A DNA stretch of 64,000 bases from Enoplosus armatus (taxonomy: Eukaryota > Chordata > Actinopteri > Centrarchiformes > Enoplosidae). This document shows, piece after piece, positions 1 through 13,680 of this stretch. The stretch is taken from the NCBI RefSeq assembly GCF_043641665.1, contig NC_092183.1, forward strand, positions 8,906,501-8,970,500, given 5' to 3'. The notes under the pieces are model-generated. The model saw nothing but the letters and a program-made list of their open reading frames with translations, was not told the DNA's origin and made no database searches. Positions within the stretch are counted from its first letter, which is position 1. Each line of letters starts with the position of its first letter. Position numbers and translations under genes: made by a program.

Positions 1-78
1 AGATGCTGTATCCTGGCAACGGCACTCTGGGTGTGACCTGTAGTCATATGGCTCCATTCAGTTTCACACCTCTTGAAC

Positions 79-122
79 ACACACACACACACATACAGAC
101 ACACAGACACACACACACACAC
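79..122. repeat. Imperfect (CA)n microsatellite
   Basis: CA dinucleotides interrupted by TACAGA and CAGA units. Confidence 0.85.
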
Positions 123-369
123 AGAGGCCCCGCAGTGCTTATCAGGAGCCAAAACAGGCTCTCATGTACAACAATTAGCACAGATCATGCCCCCCCCACC
201 CGCCTCCTCCAACCTGGCCATACCAGCAACCCCACAGGGAGCAAATGTAATTACCATCAACAGACAGAGGGGAGTTTATCTTTACACACTTAAGATGATC
301 CACTTTGCACACACTGACAGAAACACACACATGCCGTGTCGTCCTATACAAAAACTCTCCATTTCAGCA

Positions 370-530
370 CGCTGTCAATCACATGCTAATTAAAGCAGCA
401 TATTGATGGCATTCCTCTCTGCCCGAATTTCATATGGAATTAGTATTTAATGAATTGTGTGCGGATTAATTACAACATAATGATATTTAATTGTTACCAT
501 CTAATTGTTGTGGCACTCTTTGTTTTTCAG
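370..530. promoter_or_regulatory. Candidate conserved non-coding element (homeobox motifs)
   Basis: Complex AT-rich sequence with two TAATTA cores (387-392, 467-472) plus TTTAATTG and CTAATTG within about 130 bp, typical of homeodomain-bound enhancers. No coding potential. Conservation is not tested. Confidence 0.35.
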
Positions 531-1005
531 TTGCTGGGAACTTTGTTTAGTTTTAGTTCAGAAAGGAACAGTTGGCACAAAACACTTCATTGAGCACCGT
601 TTAAACTGGAAATGTTTCAGTGAAAAGAGCCTTTTAATCACAATCACATTTTCTTATTTTTTGGGGAATAATTAGCACGTAATGTTTGATATTAAAGGTG
701 GAAGATTGGAAGGCATGTTCTGGGTGAGAGAAATGTGTTAATAAACATGCGTTGATTTCCTGGACTCATAGTGTCTGGTTTATCTCTGCTGTTACCTTTA
801 TAGCGAAAGACAGGCACTCATGCACTCTCTCACTCACACACAGACACAAACACGGTCGTAGTTTGGTAATCCCCCTTTCAGAGGGATAAATGTCTTTATC
901 AGGCTTGTTCGGGCTAATAGATTTATATATTCCATCTATTATTTATCCAAGGATTATCACTGTTGCCTGAAGGTAGTGATGTACAATGTTTACCATGACC
1001 TTGGG

Positions 1006-1115
<110 letters not shown>

Positions 1116-1666
1116 AATTTGGCATTGAATTGGTGAGTGATAATAAACAGGCGTGCAATAATAATAATAATAATTATTGTCCCAAAGTCACTTTGTTCTT
1201 TTTCAACCCTGAGGACCCTTGCAAGCCAATTCCGAGGCCTACTGAATAAGACTGTCTACCAAGTCTTTATGACTACTCATTAAAACACACTTTTATCATT
1301 TGTTATAATATAGCACACTCCTCTCCAAATTACATCATTAAACATAATTCAATCGTTACCTCTTCTTCATGTGTGCTGGTTTTCCTGATTTATCCCCGCT
1401 TTTATTTCATTTTCTCTCCAGGTCCACAGCAGCTGCAAACTGCTACACTGCCCCTCTGTGGACGGTCATGGAGCTGCAGGGTTCCCAACACATAACTGCA
1501 AAAAAAAGGCAAAGATCACTGAGGAGAACCAAACTGTCCACTCAAACCAAATTGATCTACAATATTACTGGAATACAAACAGACAGCATCAAGTTCGCAC
1601 AAATGTTGCTGAGCACAAACATTAGGCACATGCACGCAGAAACACACATTCACAAAACACATTGCT

Positions 1667-1668
<2 letters not shown>

Positions 1669-1711
<43 letters not shown>

Positions 1712-1737
1712 TACACACACACACACACACACACACA
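1669..1737. repeat. Compound (GT)n-(CA)n microsatellite forming a palindrome
   Basis: A GT run meets a CA run at GTACGTAC. Positions 1684-1737 form a perfect 54-bp palindrome with 27-bp arms and no loop. Confidence 0.95.
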
Positions 1738-3644
1738 TGCATAGGGCAATTTAGTAAATGTCATCAGGTCTGCAGAAAGAGAGGGAAATAGACCTGCCCC
1801 CCATCTTTGTATCGGGAACACAGGTGAGATTGATGAGTAGCGTCTGTTTATGATATCGGTTATTCAAGATGAAAGATGAGGGTTTGTAGAGTGGTTCCTC
1901 CCATTCACTGTCATTGATTTACACACACAAACACACACACACACACAAGAACATAGCCACAGTGAGTGTCCTTTCTTTGTCAATTGTCAAGGTTATTTCA
2001 CATGCAGTAAAATATTTGACTAATATGGTGATATCAAACACGGCAAATAAAAATACTTTCGGTCATGATGACAGAACAAAGACTGACTTCTTAAGGGACG
2101 TATTCTCACCAGACAAGCAAGTAAGTACTGAGTGAACATCCATCAGTGGAGAAAGATGATAAAACTGTGGTTTAAAAGCAATAAAAGACGGCTGGGAAAT
2201 TTGTGAAGAGCAGTCAGAGTAGAAAACGAAGCACTCAAGCCGGAGCCAATTCTGTTCTGGTGAATTAAAACCTAAACCTCTTTCGCATTAACATCCGCAG
2301 AGAGACAAGTGCTGCGGTAAGTGAATGTGTTGCCTGTGTTTGTGTCAAAAGCCTGTTTTTCTTCCTCTGCCAATTAGAGTGACTACGGCACAAAGGCAGC
2401 TAATTTTGTCAAGCTCCTGTAAATGGAATGATGGATGCTGACGTTTGGGGATGGTGGAGGGAGGCACTGTGAGTGAATGTACGCCTCGTGGTTACTCAGC
2501 AAAGCCTCCTTCATTAAAGCTTCTTCTAGAGAAACACATACAGACAGACACATTGAGAAAGACAGAGAGATACACAAACATTCCCTATTCAGGATGAATT
2601 AAAAACCTACAACACACTACTTTTCACAAGAGAGCATTCATTATGTAGCGCTAATGTAATGGCATAAAGCACAGGAGCAACAGCCTATCAAGTGCAGCAA
2701 TTTGGCTTTTTTCACTTGTGCTGTTTCGTTGCTATAGGGTAATTTGTAGCACTCAGCAGGGCAGGGTAAAGTGAATCAAGATTAATTTACATGCAGGCGA
2801 ACACTTAGGCAAGGCAGAGCGGTAAGCAAACGCACCGTCTATGCGGCTGAGCAGGAAGAAGGCAGCAAGGCAGAAGAGGGGAAAGCGTTGGATAATTAAG
2901 GAGCATCAAATGTGATTGCTGAAGGCAGTTAAAAGGCCACAACATGCCGACTGTGGTTGCTCTCAGAATGCAGCCTTCGCGTTTTAGTGAAGCTGCATTG
3001 ATGGAAGCATGGATTCTACTGGGAACAACAGCTGTACGGCCAAGCAGCCACTCCAGATTCAGTCTTCATTAATTGTGCTTTAGTGTCTCTCCTCTAAGCA
3101 TATTATTCCAATACATTAGTTTGTTTTCATTTCGGAAAAAGAGTGCCACGCTCAGTACTGCACCAAACAAGACAGTGTGCTGCTGTAGTCTTTGGAGAAG
3201 TCAAGGAAGCTCTATATGAACCGAAAAGCAGAGGTTATTCAATTGAAACACTTGATAAATAACACATCGCTGCACATCACTGTGACACAAAGACAAAGCA
3301 AAGAGTCCCTGAAGATGCGAGGTTGAAGTGACAAGGCTAACTTGGACAAACCGCAGCAAACATTCAGATACAAAATGCAACTACGAGTGCACCAAGGAGA
3401 GGGGAATGAAAAACGCTAAATGAGCTGTTTGAGCTGGACACACATCTCGGGGGAAGCGATGAAAGCTGAATTCTTGCCCCACTGAACAGCCTTAACATAT
3501 CAGAGAAAGAGAAAGAGATCACTGGGATGGGATAAAAAGAGAATAGCTGGTAGACTTTCTCCCCTCTATCGCTCAGTGGTAATGGACCCTGGACCAAGCC
3601 TGTGGCAGGGGAATCTGATCAAGCATGTTCTCCTGGAGATACAT

Positions 3645-3689
<45 letters not shown>
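3645..3689. repeat. (CA)n microsatellite
   Basis: About 22 uninterrupted CA units. Confidence 0.95.
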
Positions 3690-3692
<3 letters not shown>

Positions 3693-4429
3693 TCATTCTG
3701 TCAAATCTGAATAAACACAAACACACATCGGTTGGATTGTGGGGTGCAGCTTGGGGATTTGGGGCGAGCGTCTGGCATATTTGGCCATCTCAGATCTCCT
3801 GTCAGGGCCTGAATGTGGGATGACAGCAAGAGAGAGACCGCAGCGTCTGGAGACCTGTCTCCATCTATGCATCTCTCACATAAACAAATTCTCCCATCGC
3901 TGTATTCAGACTAGCCTCTCTGCTCTATTACACACAACACACAGCTGCCACAAGCACTCAGACACCCAATCAACAACCACAGAGAGAGAGAAAGAGCGAG
4001 GGGAAGGGGAAAGGAAGAGAGAAGAGGAAGAAAGAGAAAAAAGCAAAAAGGGGGGATAAGGGCAGCAGAGGGAGATGGAGGAGAAGAGAAGGTGAGACAG
4101 GAGCAGCGTCAGGGGAGATGCTGAGATGAGAATGTTGAGAGGAGGGCCAACGCACCGAAACTGTGCCCAGCGTTCTGTCTGGCCGAGCAGGAACCGCCTA
4201 AATGCAGGACGACGACCAGCATGGATGAAAAGAGAAATGGGCTCTAGTGGACAGAGGAATAGGCAAGGGGCAGGAGTGGGGGGCTAAGGGTTGCAAACAC
4301 AATGAACACATGAAATATTAGGGCCACCTGCTCTTTCCATGAAATAGGCTGAGCAGGAGAATGCAACGGCTGAGACCAAACGTTAGGAGAGTGATCCCGG
4401 CGTTTTGTGGAATCTCAGGGATCGGACAC

Positions 4430-4560
4430 AGTGGCTCGGTCGTCAGCACAGTCACCTCTTAGCAGTAAAGGAGTTGAGTTTGATTATCGTTCACAGCAAT
4501 TTCTATGTGAATGTTTAAATGTTCGTCAGTTCCTTCTGGATGCTTTGCTTTCTTTTGACA
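4430..4560 (+). repeat. Degenerate tRNA-derived SINE fragment
   Basis: The order GTGGCTCGGTCGTCAGCAC, CAGTCACCTCTTAGCAG, GTTTGATTATCG (decayed B box), TCTATGTGAATGTTTAAATG follows a common teleost SINE consensus (GTGGnnnGGTGGTTAGCAC... GGTTCGATTCCC... GTGTGGAGTTTGCATG). It is strongly mutated. Confidence 0.5.
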
Positions 4561-4742
4561 ATTCAGTTACAATCCACATCAGGTAGAATGCACAAGTCCA
4601 GGTTACAATAGGGTTCCCATTTGTAATTGTTATAATATTATAGGGTTCAGCTTTAATTTGTGAAACAACAACTCTTTAAGCAAAGCAGATAAACTGACAT
4701 GTCACGTGTAGACAAATCCTGGACCTGCTCCGTTGAGAGGCT

Positions 4743-5240
4743 GTTGTATGTTGTCCAGATTGTAAAGAACTCTGAGGAAAATATGTAACTCTTACTAGGT
4801 CAAAATGGCATGACCCACATGATTTTACTGGAAGAAAGGATGAGGTTTTTTATATGGTTTTCATAGCTGATGATTAATTATTTTGTCTATAAAATGTCAA
4901 AAATAGTGAAGAATGCCCATCCAGAAAATATCTTTGTACAATGATTTAAACGAAAGAAAATTACTCACATTTGTTTGGCATTTTAGCATTACAAATGACT
5001 TGAATCATGAAAATTAGAATCGAGTCAAGTTAATTGTATTCATATAGCCCAAAATAATACATTTTCCTCAGAGTGCTTTACAATCTGTACAACATACAAC
5101 ACCCTGTATCCTTACACCCTAAAAAAAACACAAAAAATAACAGACCTCAGAAGAGCAACAGAGAAGGAATCCCTCTGTCAGGACAGACAAACCTGCAAGA
5201 GGCATCGTTTATACAGAGTGGATCTTCTGCTAATTGACTA
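4743..5240. repeat. Two teleost repeat fragments in inverted orientation
   Basis: 4743-4782 and 5061-5100 are near-perfect reverse complements over 40 bp, with a few mismatches. The forward copy continues to about 5240 (TATAGCCCAAAATAATAC, CCTCAGAGTGCTTTACAATC, AACATACAACACCCTGT), a motif order seen in a common teleost interspersed repeat. A 'GATTAATTATTTTGTCTATA' MITE fragment lies between the arms (about 4870-4990). Confidence 0.6.
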
Positions 5241-6479
5241 AACAGCATTACATTAAAAAAATAATTCAATTGAATGTAATATATTTAAGAAATATCCCAT
5301 GAGCTCCCTTCAGTAAATCTCAAGAAAAGATATTGATATATAAGAGCAGAGTTACTCCAAAAACGGACAGAAGCATTGTTGCATTTTCAAGCTTTCTGTT
5401 TTACTTTAAAAACATCATTAAGTAGCAGGTAGAGATGACACAGCTAATAAATATCAGACGTACCAGTTTTAAATATCAGTGGATCTCCTGGTTTCTAGAT
5501 ATAGACTCAACTGTCCAAAATTCAAAGGACAAATTCATCCAAAGCTGTGAAGTTTGTGTCTGTCTATATGTGTTAAACCTTTGGGGGATTGGTAACTTGT
5601 GGAAGGCGTCACCGTGCCTCCTGGGAGAGGGGTTTGCCTCTTGTTAAAGTGTGTAAGAATTTGTATTGACCACGAGCCCCCTCTGAATCCAGATGTGTGG
5701 CAGGCAGAGAAGCACAGCACCTGAGAAAACAGCTTAGTGGTAAAGTTAAACTGGGCTGCACAGTGAACGTGATAGGTGGACTAGGACACACCCAGAAACC
5801 GTGCGGTTCAGCCAGATTGATCTGCTACATTACAAAACATCCCTCCTCCTTCCTCTGCATCCCTACTTTCGGCTCCCACCTCTTCTGATCAGAGTATTGA
5901 TCCCCGGACCAGTCGATGGGTTGCTACTCTGTGATCTGGGCCGGGCCAATTACTTCAGTGAGTAATAGTGATTAGTTTGTGTCTAGAACAATCGACACTG
6001 ATACAGGCAGAGAGGCTGCGGACGGGGCCGGGGGAACCACTGACTATTCACATCAACAGAACATTTGTGAAACAACAACAGCATCAATGCAGGATCCTGT
6101 GTTTAGCATCTTGAATGCAATCGTTTCATCATGCCATCAAACCTCCACAGAGAACACATCTGTGGCAGGTAAATTCAAGGCGTACGCAGGGTGTCTATGT
6201 TTGCAACAAGTTTCTGCACAAAGACACCGAGAAAGTGTGAACAGACAGAAACTGCACTACATCCATTTCTTATAGCCAATACCAAACACACACGCAAGTA
6301 CACACACAAATCCATCACACACAGTTAGTGCTTAAATCTCAGCCTGTGGCATTGGTTTGACATTGTACAGGTCATTAAAGGAAAAGTAGTACTAATGTCG
6401 AAGGCAAATCTATTTATGTTGATAGTATTCATGGGCAATCTTTCCATAACATTGATCAACACAGTTTGTCTAATAGGAA

Positions 6480-6680
6480 AATAATAAACAATTACTCCTG
6501 CAGACGAGGAGGGTAATTGATTTTCTTCTGTAAATTACTACCACCATCAGGCCAGCGTACACAGAAAGGTGATCATCTGCATAAAATCAATGGGATATGA
6601 TCCTATCTGTATGATAATCATGGGCTGTAACCAAGGAGCCTTCATTAGCTTCAGAGCGAGAGAGGAACGTGGAGGACAGT
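6480..6680. promoter_or_regulatory. Candidate conserved non-coding element
   Basis: Non-repetitive, with ACAATTACTCC, GGGTAATTGATTTTC, TAAATTACTACC and ATCAATGGGATATGATCC. Dense homeodomain-like words and no coding potential. Weak evidence. Confidence 0.25.
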
Positions 6681-8809
6681 CAACGCGAGCAGTAAGACTT
6701 CAAACAGATGTAAAGACAGCTGTCCTCTTAATAAATCTAGTTTGTCTCATTGCTGGTGGAGAAATCTTCAGCATTTTTAGAGTAGAGCAGGATAGAGCAG
6801 GATCTGAGCTCTAGAATCAATGCTGCATAGATTGTATGTGTCCTTAAAACTGCAGTCACACTCCGGCCAAACAATATGACGCTTGTATGAATAATGTGAG
6901 AACTGTACGAACTCCTGAAATAGTAGAGACGAAGGCTGCATTAAATCTCTCTGATTAATTTCTGATGGGTGCTCACACCACCCCTGGTGTTCCCAGCCAG
7001 ACACTGACTTATGGTGATTGGTAAGCCCACCACCAGACAGCTGTATGTATGATTGTGTGCAGGCCTCCAAATCAATATCGCCACCAATATTAATATCACC
7101 ACATACGTCAACAGGCGAGTATCTGCCTGCAACAAGGACAAAGAATGAATGGAACTGATATGACTTACTATTAGTTACTTAATTCACAGCAAGACCAGAA
7201 CAAAAGTATTATATGTGGCTTTTCTCCCTCTCCTCTCACCAGACATACATTGATCTGTGTTGATGTTTTCCTGACAAGCAACTTGTGAATGACAACTATA
7301 CTCTCATAGAAGTAAAGTGAATTTTTAGCAACCTGGAGTGAGTTTACATTCTACAGCTACAAATGTACACTTTCATTATTTCATAAGTTGATTTCAGGAT
7401 TTTCACACATTTTTTTTCTTGGGAAGTTTTAGGCCAACAATATAATTAAATCAATAAAGACTTCACTATGTCCACCCTAATATTTTATTCCTGGCAGTTT
7501 AGAGAAGGCATTGAAACAGCATTTAGATAACTGAATAAATAACATATAAATCAAAATAATAATAATACAAATTAGAGAGCTTCTTTTTTTATTTATGGTC
7601 AAGAAATTGGTGATTTGGGTGCTTCAGGGGAGCTTAGTATTTCTAAGATCTTAGCTTACAAAGTGTCTGATTTTGACATCTGAGTTAATATTTGCTCTTT
7701 TAAACATGGGCACAATTTTTCTTTAATGTAGCTTTAGATGCCTAAACATCATCATCATAGAGACGGCAGATATAAAAACACTCATATGAACGTTTTTGGA
7801 GCAGCCAAAATGCTGTTTAGGAAGGCAACGACAAACAACTGTCATTTAAGTATGAGGATATACAGTCTTGAACATATACAGCTACTGCAGTGCTGGGTTA
7901 ACTCACTATGTGGCCCTGGAGAAAGTATAAGCTTTTGGGCCCCTATTAACCACCTGTTCCTCATGCTTTCTGTGTACTGGGTCAGTGAACTGCAAATACT
8001 TGTTAAGTGTGTATGACAAAAGATGACAACATTGTACTTCACCTGGAGACCCAGTAAACAACCAATACTACCTACATGTATGTCCATTAAGTTTTGGTAA
8101 TACTAATAAAATAAATAATAATAAATAAATTATTTTTAAAAACCCTCAAAAATATGCTCCATATAGTTTAAAACTTGATTTTGATTCAGGACTCCACAAA
8201 GTGGAGGATGAGCTAATGATGCAAGACTCATTATCTGGCCTTTAGCATCTCAGCTGATTCTATGTAAACCTGGGGCCAGGACATCTGAGGTAGTTGCCGG
8301 CTTGGTAATCCAGCCCTGAGCTACTGAAACAGTCCACAAGGTCTGAAACTACACCACGGTTTGTACAGACTGACAAGTGAGTGGGTTCGACAGTGGAGCA
8401 CAACCTGCAGTAAGATGGAGAGCTTTTAGTGTGATTACTTCACTATACCTCCGCATCTCTATGAATCACCTTCCGTCTTTCCCGTCTACTTAGAGGCCAA
8501 ACACAGACATACTGTATAATGAATCTATTTTAGGCTGCAACGGCACTCAAACCCTTTTCATTCTGTGTTCACTGAGGAAGATGTGGTACACAATTTGGTT
8601 AGACCCTAAAACCAAATAGAGGCCTTTTCAATAATAAAGGCTTTGGGCTTTTAAAGCTGAGAGAATGAGTAGCTGGAGACAAACAGCAAGAAGAGGCTTT
8701 CAGTATATTAGCTTCTCAAATCAAATCACCGTGGAGGGAAGACAGAACCAGCATTTAACATAGCAAGGAGCCCTGGACACAGACGGATAAAGTGAATGCT
8801 CTGTTTGAA

Positions 8810-8970
8810 TCTGTCCTCCCTTCATAGATTTTAATGGCCTATGGTAAAGTGAAGTGCGTTAACTCTTGATAACTACATTAGCCTGGGATTCTTTTTTAAA
8901 GTACGGAGAGGGCTTAGCCCATTTACCATCTCCATTTGAATTACTGCTGTAAATTCTACTGAATGAAATC
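8810..8970. promoter_or_regulatory. Candidate conserved non-coding element
   Basis: Complex sequence with TTTTAATGGCC, ACTACATTAGCC and CATTTGAATTACTGCTGTAA, distinct from surrounding low-complexity DNA. Weak evidence. Confidence 0.22.
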
Positions 8971-10269
8971 AAAACCTCTGGCACACTCAGTCCGTAGCCT
9001 GTTATCAAATTATATTGATTTATTAAAACTAGTTAATATGAAGGCACTAAGTGCAATTAAAGACACAGACTGGTATGTAGTGGCCTATGCATAGCCAACA
9101 CGTCACCTCACACTGAAACCCAAGTTTGCAGATTTGAATTTAGCGAATGTACAGCTGGATTACAGTTGTTGAAGAAGTGGCTTTGTCCAGATTGATGTCC
9201 TGCTTCCGTCATGACCCGCTGGAAGGCTGGGATCACTCAATACTAATCAACAGGCTGGACACGAGCTGGTCTTTATCACTTTGTCCCCTTTATATGACTC
9301 CCAACCTTGGCTGCGCTACCAGTTGCCTGATTTCTCATTTTGTTGCACTGCGACTGACAGTGAGCGGCTCTGATTGAGGGGATCCATTAGGGATCAGCCT
9401 GAGGAAAGCCTGTTTGATGGATGAGACCAGCAGTCACCTTCAGAGCTTGCTAACAACACCTGTATCCTCTCTGTCACACACACACACACACTTTTGCTGA
9501 CATATAACAATTCACACAGTATACTGTGTACAGAGTGAGAGAGAGATTTAAAAAGATGAAAATCTATACTGTCTTATCAGCAGCAACTGCTCAGTTCAAC
9601 CTGTAGCCAAAACTGATAACTGGTGAAACTACACTTGTAAAATAAAGGAGCTACTTTGCAGCAAAATGTCTTTAGTCAAAGCCTGATTTCCATTTTAGAA
9701 ATACCTGACAGACTTTTTTTATTTAACCATTTAGTTTTACAACACAAGTCAAGCAGCAAAAATTACATTCAAGAGCTTCAAGGAAGGCAAAACAAGTTCT
9801 GTTTTCATATTTCATCATCAAAACAACATTCAGACAATCTGTTAAAAAGTGAGAATTTTTTAAGATTTTAAGATTTCAGAAAGTGCTTTCCCTATATTTC
9901 AGAGACATGGTGGAAAAACATGCAACACACACACAGAAGACCTGCTTAAGTACTGTTACACAGTGTTTTGAGTTGTTTAACATCATTAGACAATTTTAAG
10001 ATCAGCTGACAGTCGGCTGAAGCTACGTGCAGGACTAAACTTACACAATACTCAAGCAGCAATAACGTACTGTAACAGCTGGCCTTGTTTCAAAACTGCC
10101 ATTGAATAAATCATCAAGTTATACATTAAAAGAAATCTTTATTAACCCTTTAAATTGTTTTCTCTACTCAGCAATATACAGTGTGTATACAAGTACACAA
10201 TTACGTATACACCTACTGTATGTATGTGTGTGTACTTGTGTTGATGTGAATAGTCTTTTCTGTGTCTAG

Positions 10270-10400
10270 CAGGATAATTGCTCTCAGCAGTATTATCTCA
10301 TTAGGGCCCATCAGCATTTGACATTTAAATACAGAGCTGCTAAAAGCCTCTGTGCTTATTTAATATTAACATTACCATCCATCACATCCTCCAGAGAGGC
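10270..10400. promoter_or_regulatory. Candidate conserved non-coding element
   Basis: GATAATTGCTCTCAGCAG, ATCTCATTAGGGCCC and TTATTTAATATTAACATTACC lie close together, giving a high density of ATTA cores with complex spacing. No coding potential. Confidence 0.25.
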
Positions 10401-12009
10401 AGGGCAGGCACAGGCCTTGGTCTTGTTAGCTCCTTTTCTCCCGACTCCCAGCTCTTGAAGCCTCTGAGTAATTTTTTCTTAAATCACCAATTGATGCATT
10501 TAAGAAGAATAATGTTTTTAATAGCTACAGTGTGAGTGTGGCAAAAGGGAGACCACAATCATATCACATGTACAGTGACAACATAGTATAAAATAAGGAG
10601 GGAACGCTGTGATGAGTGAAGGTAAGCAGGAAGGTGAAATGGAGGATGAGAGACGAGGAATGGGAGAGGGTGAAAGAGAGGGAGGAAGGTCAGCAGAGCA
10701 GTGTTAGAGAGGGAAGGTAGAGCCTGATGGGCACCAAATGAACAAATTATGACGGGCTCCATTTTGCAGGATGGGGTCACCCCCCCTCCCCATCCCACCC
10801 TCCCCTCTCTCCTCCACACCTCCTCTCTTCTCTTCTCTCTCTGACAGTTCAATTTCCCCCTCTCGCCTCCCTGCTCCTGCCTGCTAATTGTGAGTGAAGC
10901 CTTATCATTGGGCCCCCCATCCACCCTCGGTCCGAGGTATCGCAGTGTCTGAGAGAGGAGACTGGAATGTCAAAATGTTATCTGAGACAGCAAACAGCCA
11001 GAGAGACGGAGGTCACACACAATAAGACCGGACGTTCATCTGAATGCACAAGCACAGGCACGCCACCTCTCGCAGGATGCACACACAAAAAAAAGCAGAG
11101 GAACTGTTGCAACACAATTCTGCGCAGAAAACATAATTCATAAATTCAGGTAATTCTGTAAATGTGTCAAAGAAATGATCTCCACATTTTTGTTAAGCTT
11201 CACGTCAGCGGTCTGAAAGATTGGTTGCAGCGAAGGATAACTGAGTGCCAGGTGTCAATCAAATACAATCATTAGAAAACACCTCCGTTACACCGGGGGC
11301 AATAAAAACCTGATCCAATAGATTCTGTTCTAAAACATATTGGATTTTGAGACTAAGAAATCAAATGTACGCATTCACTGCAGCAGCGAATTCTTGGACC
11401 TGAATTGATTCATGTGCTTTAAAAAAAATGCCTGAATGGTGGATGTACTGGTGTCTCACTGGGTAAAACCCCCACAATCCCATACACACACTCCTCTACT
11501 CCAATCTTGGCTGAGAGCACTTGACTCTTGTGTGGAAAGTGGAGCTAAGGCATGTTATTTACAGACTAGAGGAGGCCAGGTGTAAATGACACCTGAGGAT
11601 AAAGCTCATCTCACACCAGTGCTCAGCTCTCCGTCTCTACTTTGTCATTTGAAATTGAAGCATTGCCGAAGAGCATTTGCTCATGGTTTCCTTTTTAGTT
11701 GCACCGCTCCCTCTGTTCATAAGAGACAGAGACAGATAGACACACAAGCTGAGAGATATGAGACAATCTTTACTCTGCGGGGAGCAGCTGGCTGTTGGAT
11801 AGGTTGGGGTTTAAAGTGCTTTAGTGGTCACCTGATGGGGCTGATCTAAGGTCAGAATAATCTGAATGCAGGAGGAACTATCGTGTGGCGACACAGGACA
11901 GAATCACTGACCCCAGACGTCCCCTATCACAGAAAGCTAGATGGAGGGTAAGAACAGGATAGAGGGGAGAAAATTCAGAGCAAGAGCGGGGAGAGAGCGC
12001 TCATCTATA

Positions 12010-12200
12010 TTCCAACACTGGTAATGAGGGTTAATTCATTGGTTAAGGATTAACAAGGTGCAAGAGTATGATAGGCAAGCAGTTGCCTTCTCGAATATAG
12101 GTTTAAATCAACCCCATTACGCGTGATGTAATTTCAGCTCCAGAGCCCCGCCTAGTGGGAAAGTAATTATGCCCTGACTTCAGGGACTCTTCTTAAAGTA
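12010..12200. promoter_or_regulatory. Candidate conserved non-coding element
   Basis: Contains GGTAATGAGGGTTAATTCAT, AAGGATTAACAAGG, CCCATTACGCG and GTAATTATGCCC within about 160 bp, a mix of Q50- and K50-type homeodomain words. Confidence 0.3.
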
Positions 12201-12982
12201 AAACTACAAACCTGTGGTGCACCGACCCAAGTAAGAGGTGGTCCATTCATAAGTCAGTCCCTTTCATTGTCTTCTTCCTTAAGAAATATCACTCCCTTCA
12301 TAAATCACACATCTCACATTGTGCAATTAAGTCAGTGTGAAAGCTGTTTAACCCGATGAAGTCTTAAATTGTGTCAGGGGATTAGATGCACTAATCTTTA
12401 CATATTAAATACTCTATATGCGTGCCACATACAAGGGGTGAACATATTACCAGTATCACCTTTGTGATTTCATTGCATAATAAAAGATATTGCTTCTACT
12501 GTGACTACACCCATATATGCATATCAGTTTGACAGAGCACAGCAGGGTGTAGAAGATCCAGGAAGGCATGCAGGTTACATACAGGCTATAATTTAGTAAT
12601 GACTGCAATTTATAACTTCAGTGCAGTGTCTTTTTAGCTCCTGGTTTTCTAATATTTTTTTTTATGTTGTAATTAGCTTGTAAATTCATGTCATGTTTTA
12701 GACATTTGTAGTATATTTTCCTTCATTATGCTGGTGGTCTTACTGTAGGTGATCTTATGATGGCTGGCTCTTTATCAGTATTCTGATAGTTGAAAGGGGT
12801 ATAAGTAACATTTGAAATGAAGCCTAATTTTACAGGTGATCACAAAAGTGAAAACAATTGCATATATCTTAAATGAAGACAGAATTTAGAAGCCACCCAC
12901 ACCTTTACAGTAAGCAGGATTCAGAAAATTGAATGTAAAAAAAAATATATATACAATAAAAAAATGTATAAATGTTCATCAG

Positions 12983-13168
12983 AATGGGGTGTTAATGGTT
13001 AAGGCACATACCACATAACTGCAATGTCCTTGGTTCGATTCCTGTTGGGGCCACGTCATGGCCCCCGTCATGGCCCCCCACTTTCTAACCATGTCTGTGG
13101 TTGTCTGTTCTGTCTCCAAACTGTCAACTATCAAATTAAAGGCAAAACTGCCCCAAAAAAGTACATAA
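12983..13168 (+). repeat. tRNA-derived SINE
   Basis: The head GGTGTTAATGGTTAAGGCAC is an A-box-like region. An intact B box GGTTCGATTCC lies about 45 bp later. The tail AATTAAAGGCAAAACTGCCCC ends in an A run. This is the layout of a common teleost tRNA-derived SINE. The body has a short tandem GTCATGGCCCC duplication. Confidence 0.75.
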
Positions 13169-13633
13169 GGGCTTTCCAAGCAGATAAAAGAAAAGAAAAA
13201 AACTTCACTTGGAGAGCAAAGAAAAGTCAAGCCTTCATATTAAAACCAGCAGATCTTAGCTGTAAAAGTCGTCTAAAAATGCTTTTTTACAAACTGACAA
13301 AATTAAGAAAATTGATCTGCACATTCAGTTAATAACTGGGTTTGATCTCTGTGTGTGAGAAATAAGATGGACCTGACCTCCAAGGCAAGCCCAGACTAAC
13401 TAATGACAGCCTGAGCTAAGCTAATATTTCATCATCAGCTAGCCGCTGTTGGAATGATCTTGATACTATTAGCAGACTAATGGCTAAATACTCCAGCACT
13501 GCTAAAGAGGAGCCAGCCACTGACACACATAGCATCCGTTGGCTCGTTTAGCATGGACATAAATGAGCATGTGAAATGGAGACATGAGAGGGATGGGCAC
13601 ACCAGTGACCCCTACATATACACACGCACATAT

Positions 13634-13639
<6 letters not shown>

Positions 13640-13675
<36 letters not shown>
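13640..13675. repeat. (CA)n microsatellite
   Basis: About 18 CA units, flanked by TATACATATA and by AAGCAC triplication. Confidence 0.95.

Positions 13676-13680
<5 letters not shown>

Noticed and set aside
1369..1791. 140-residue reading frame near a CA/GT repeat
   Set aside because: No recognisable domain, low-complexity end, and no splice or regulatory context.
12983..13060. tRNA gene (intact B box GGTTCGATTCC)
   Set aside because: The flanks and tail match a tRNA-derived SINE, and no acceptor stem or cloverleaf can be built.
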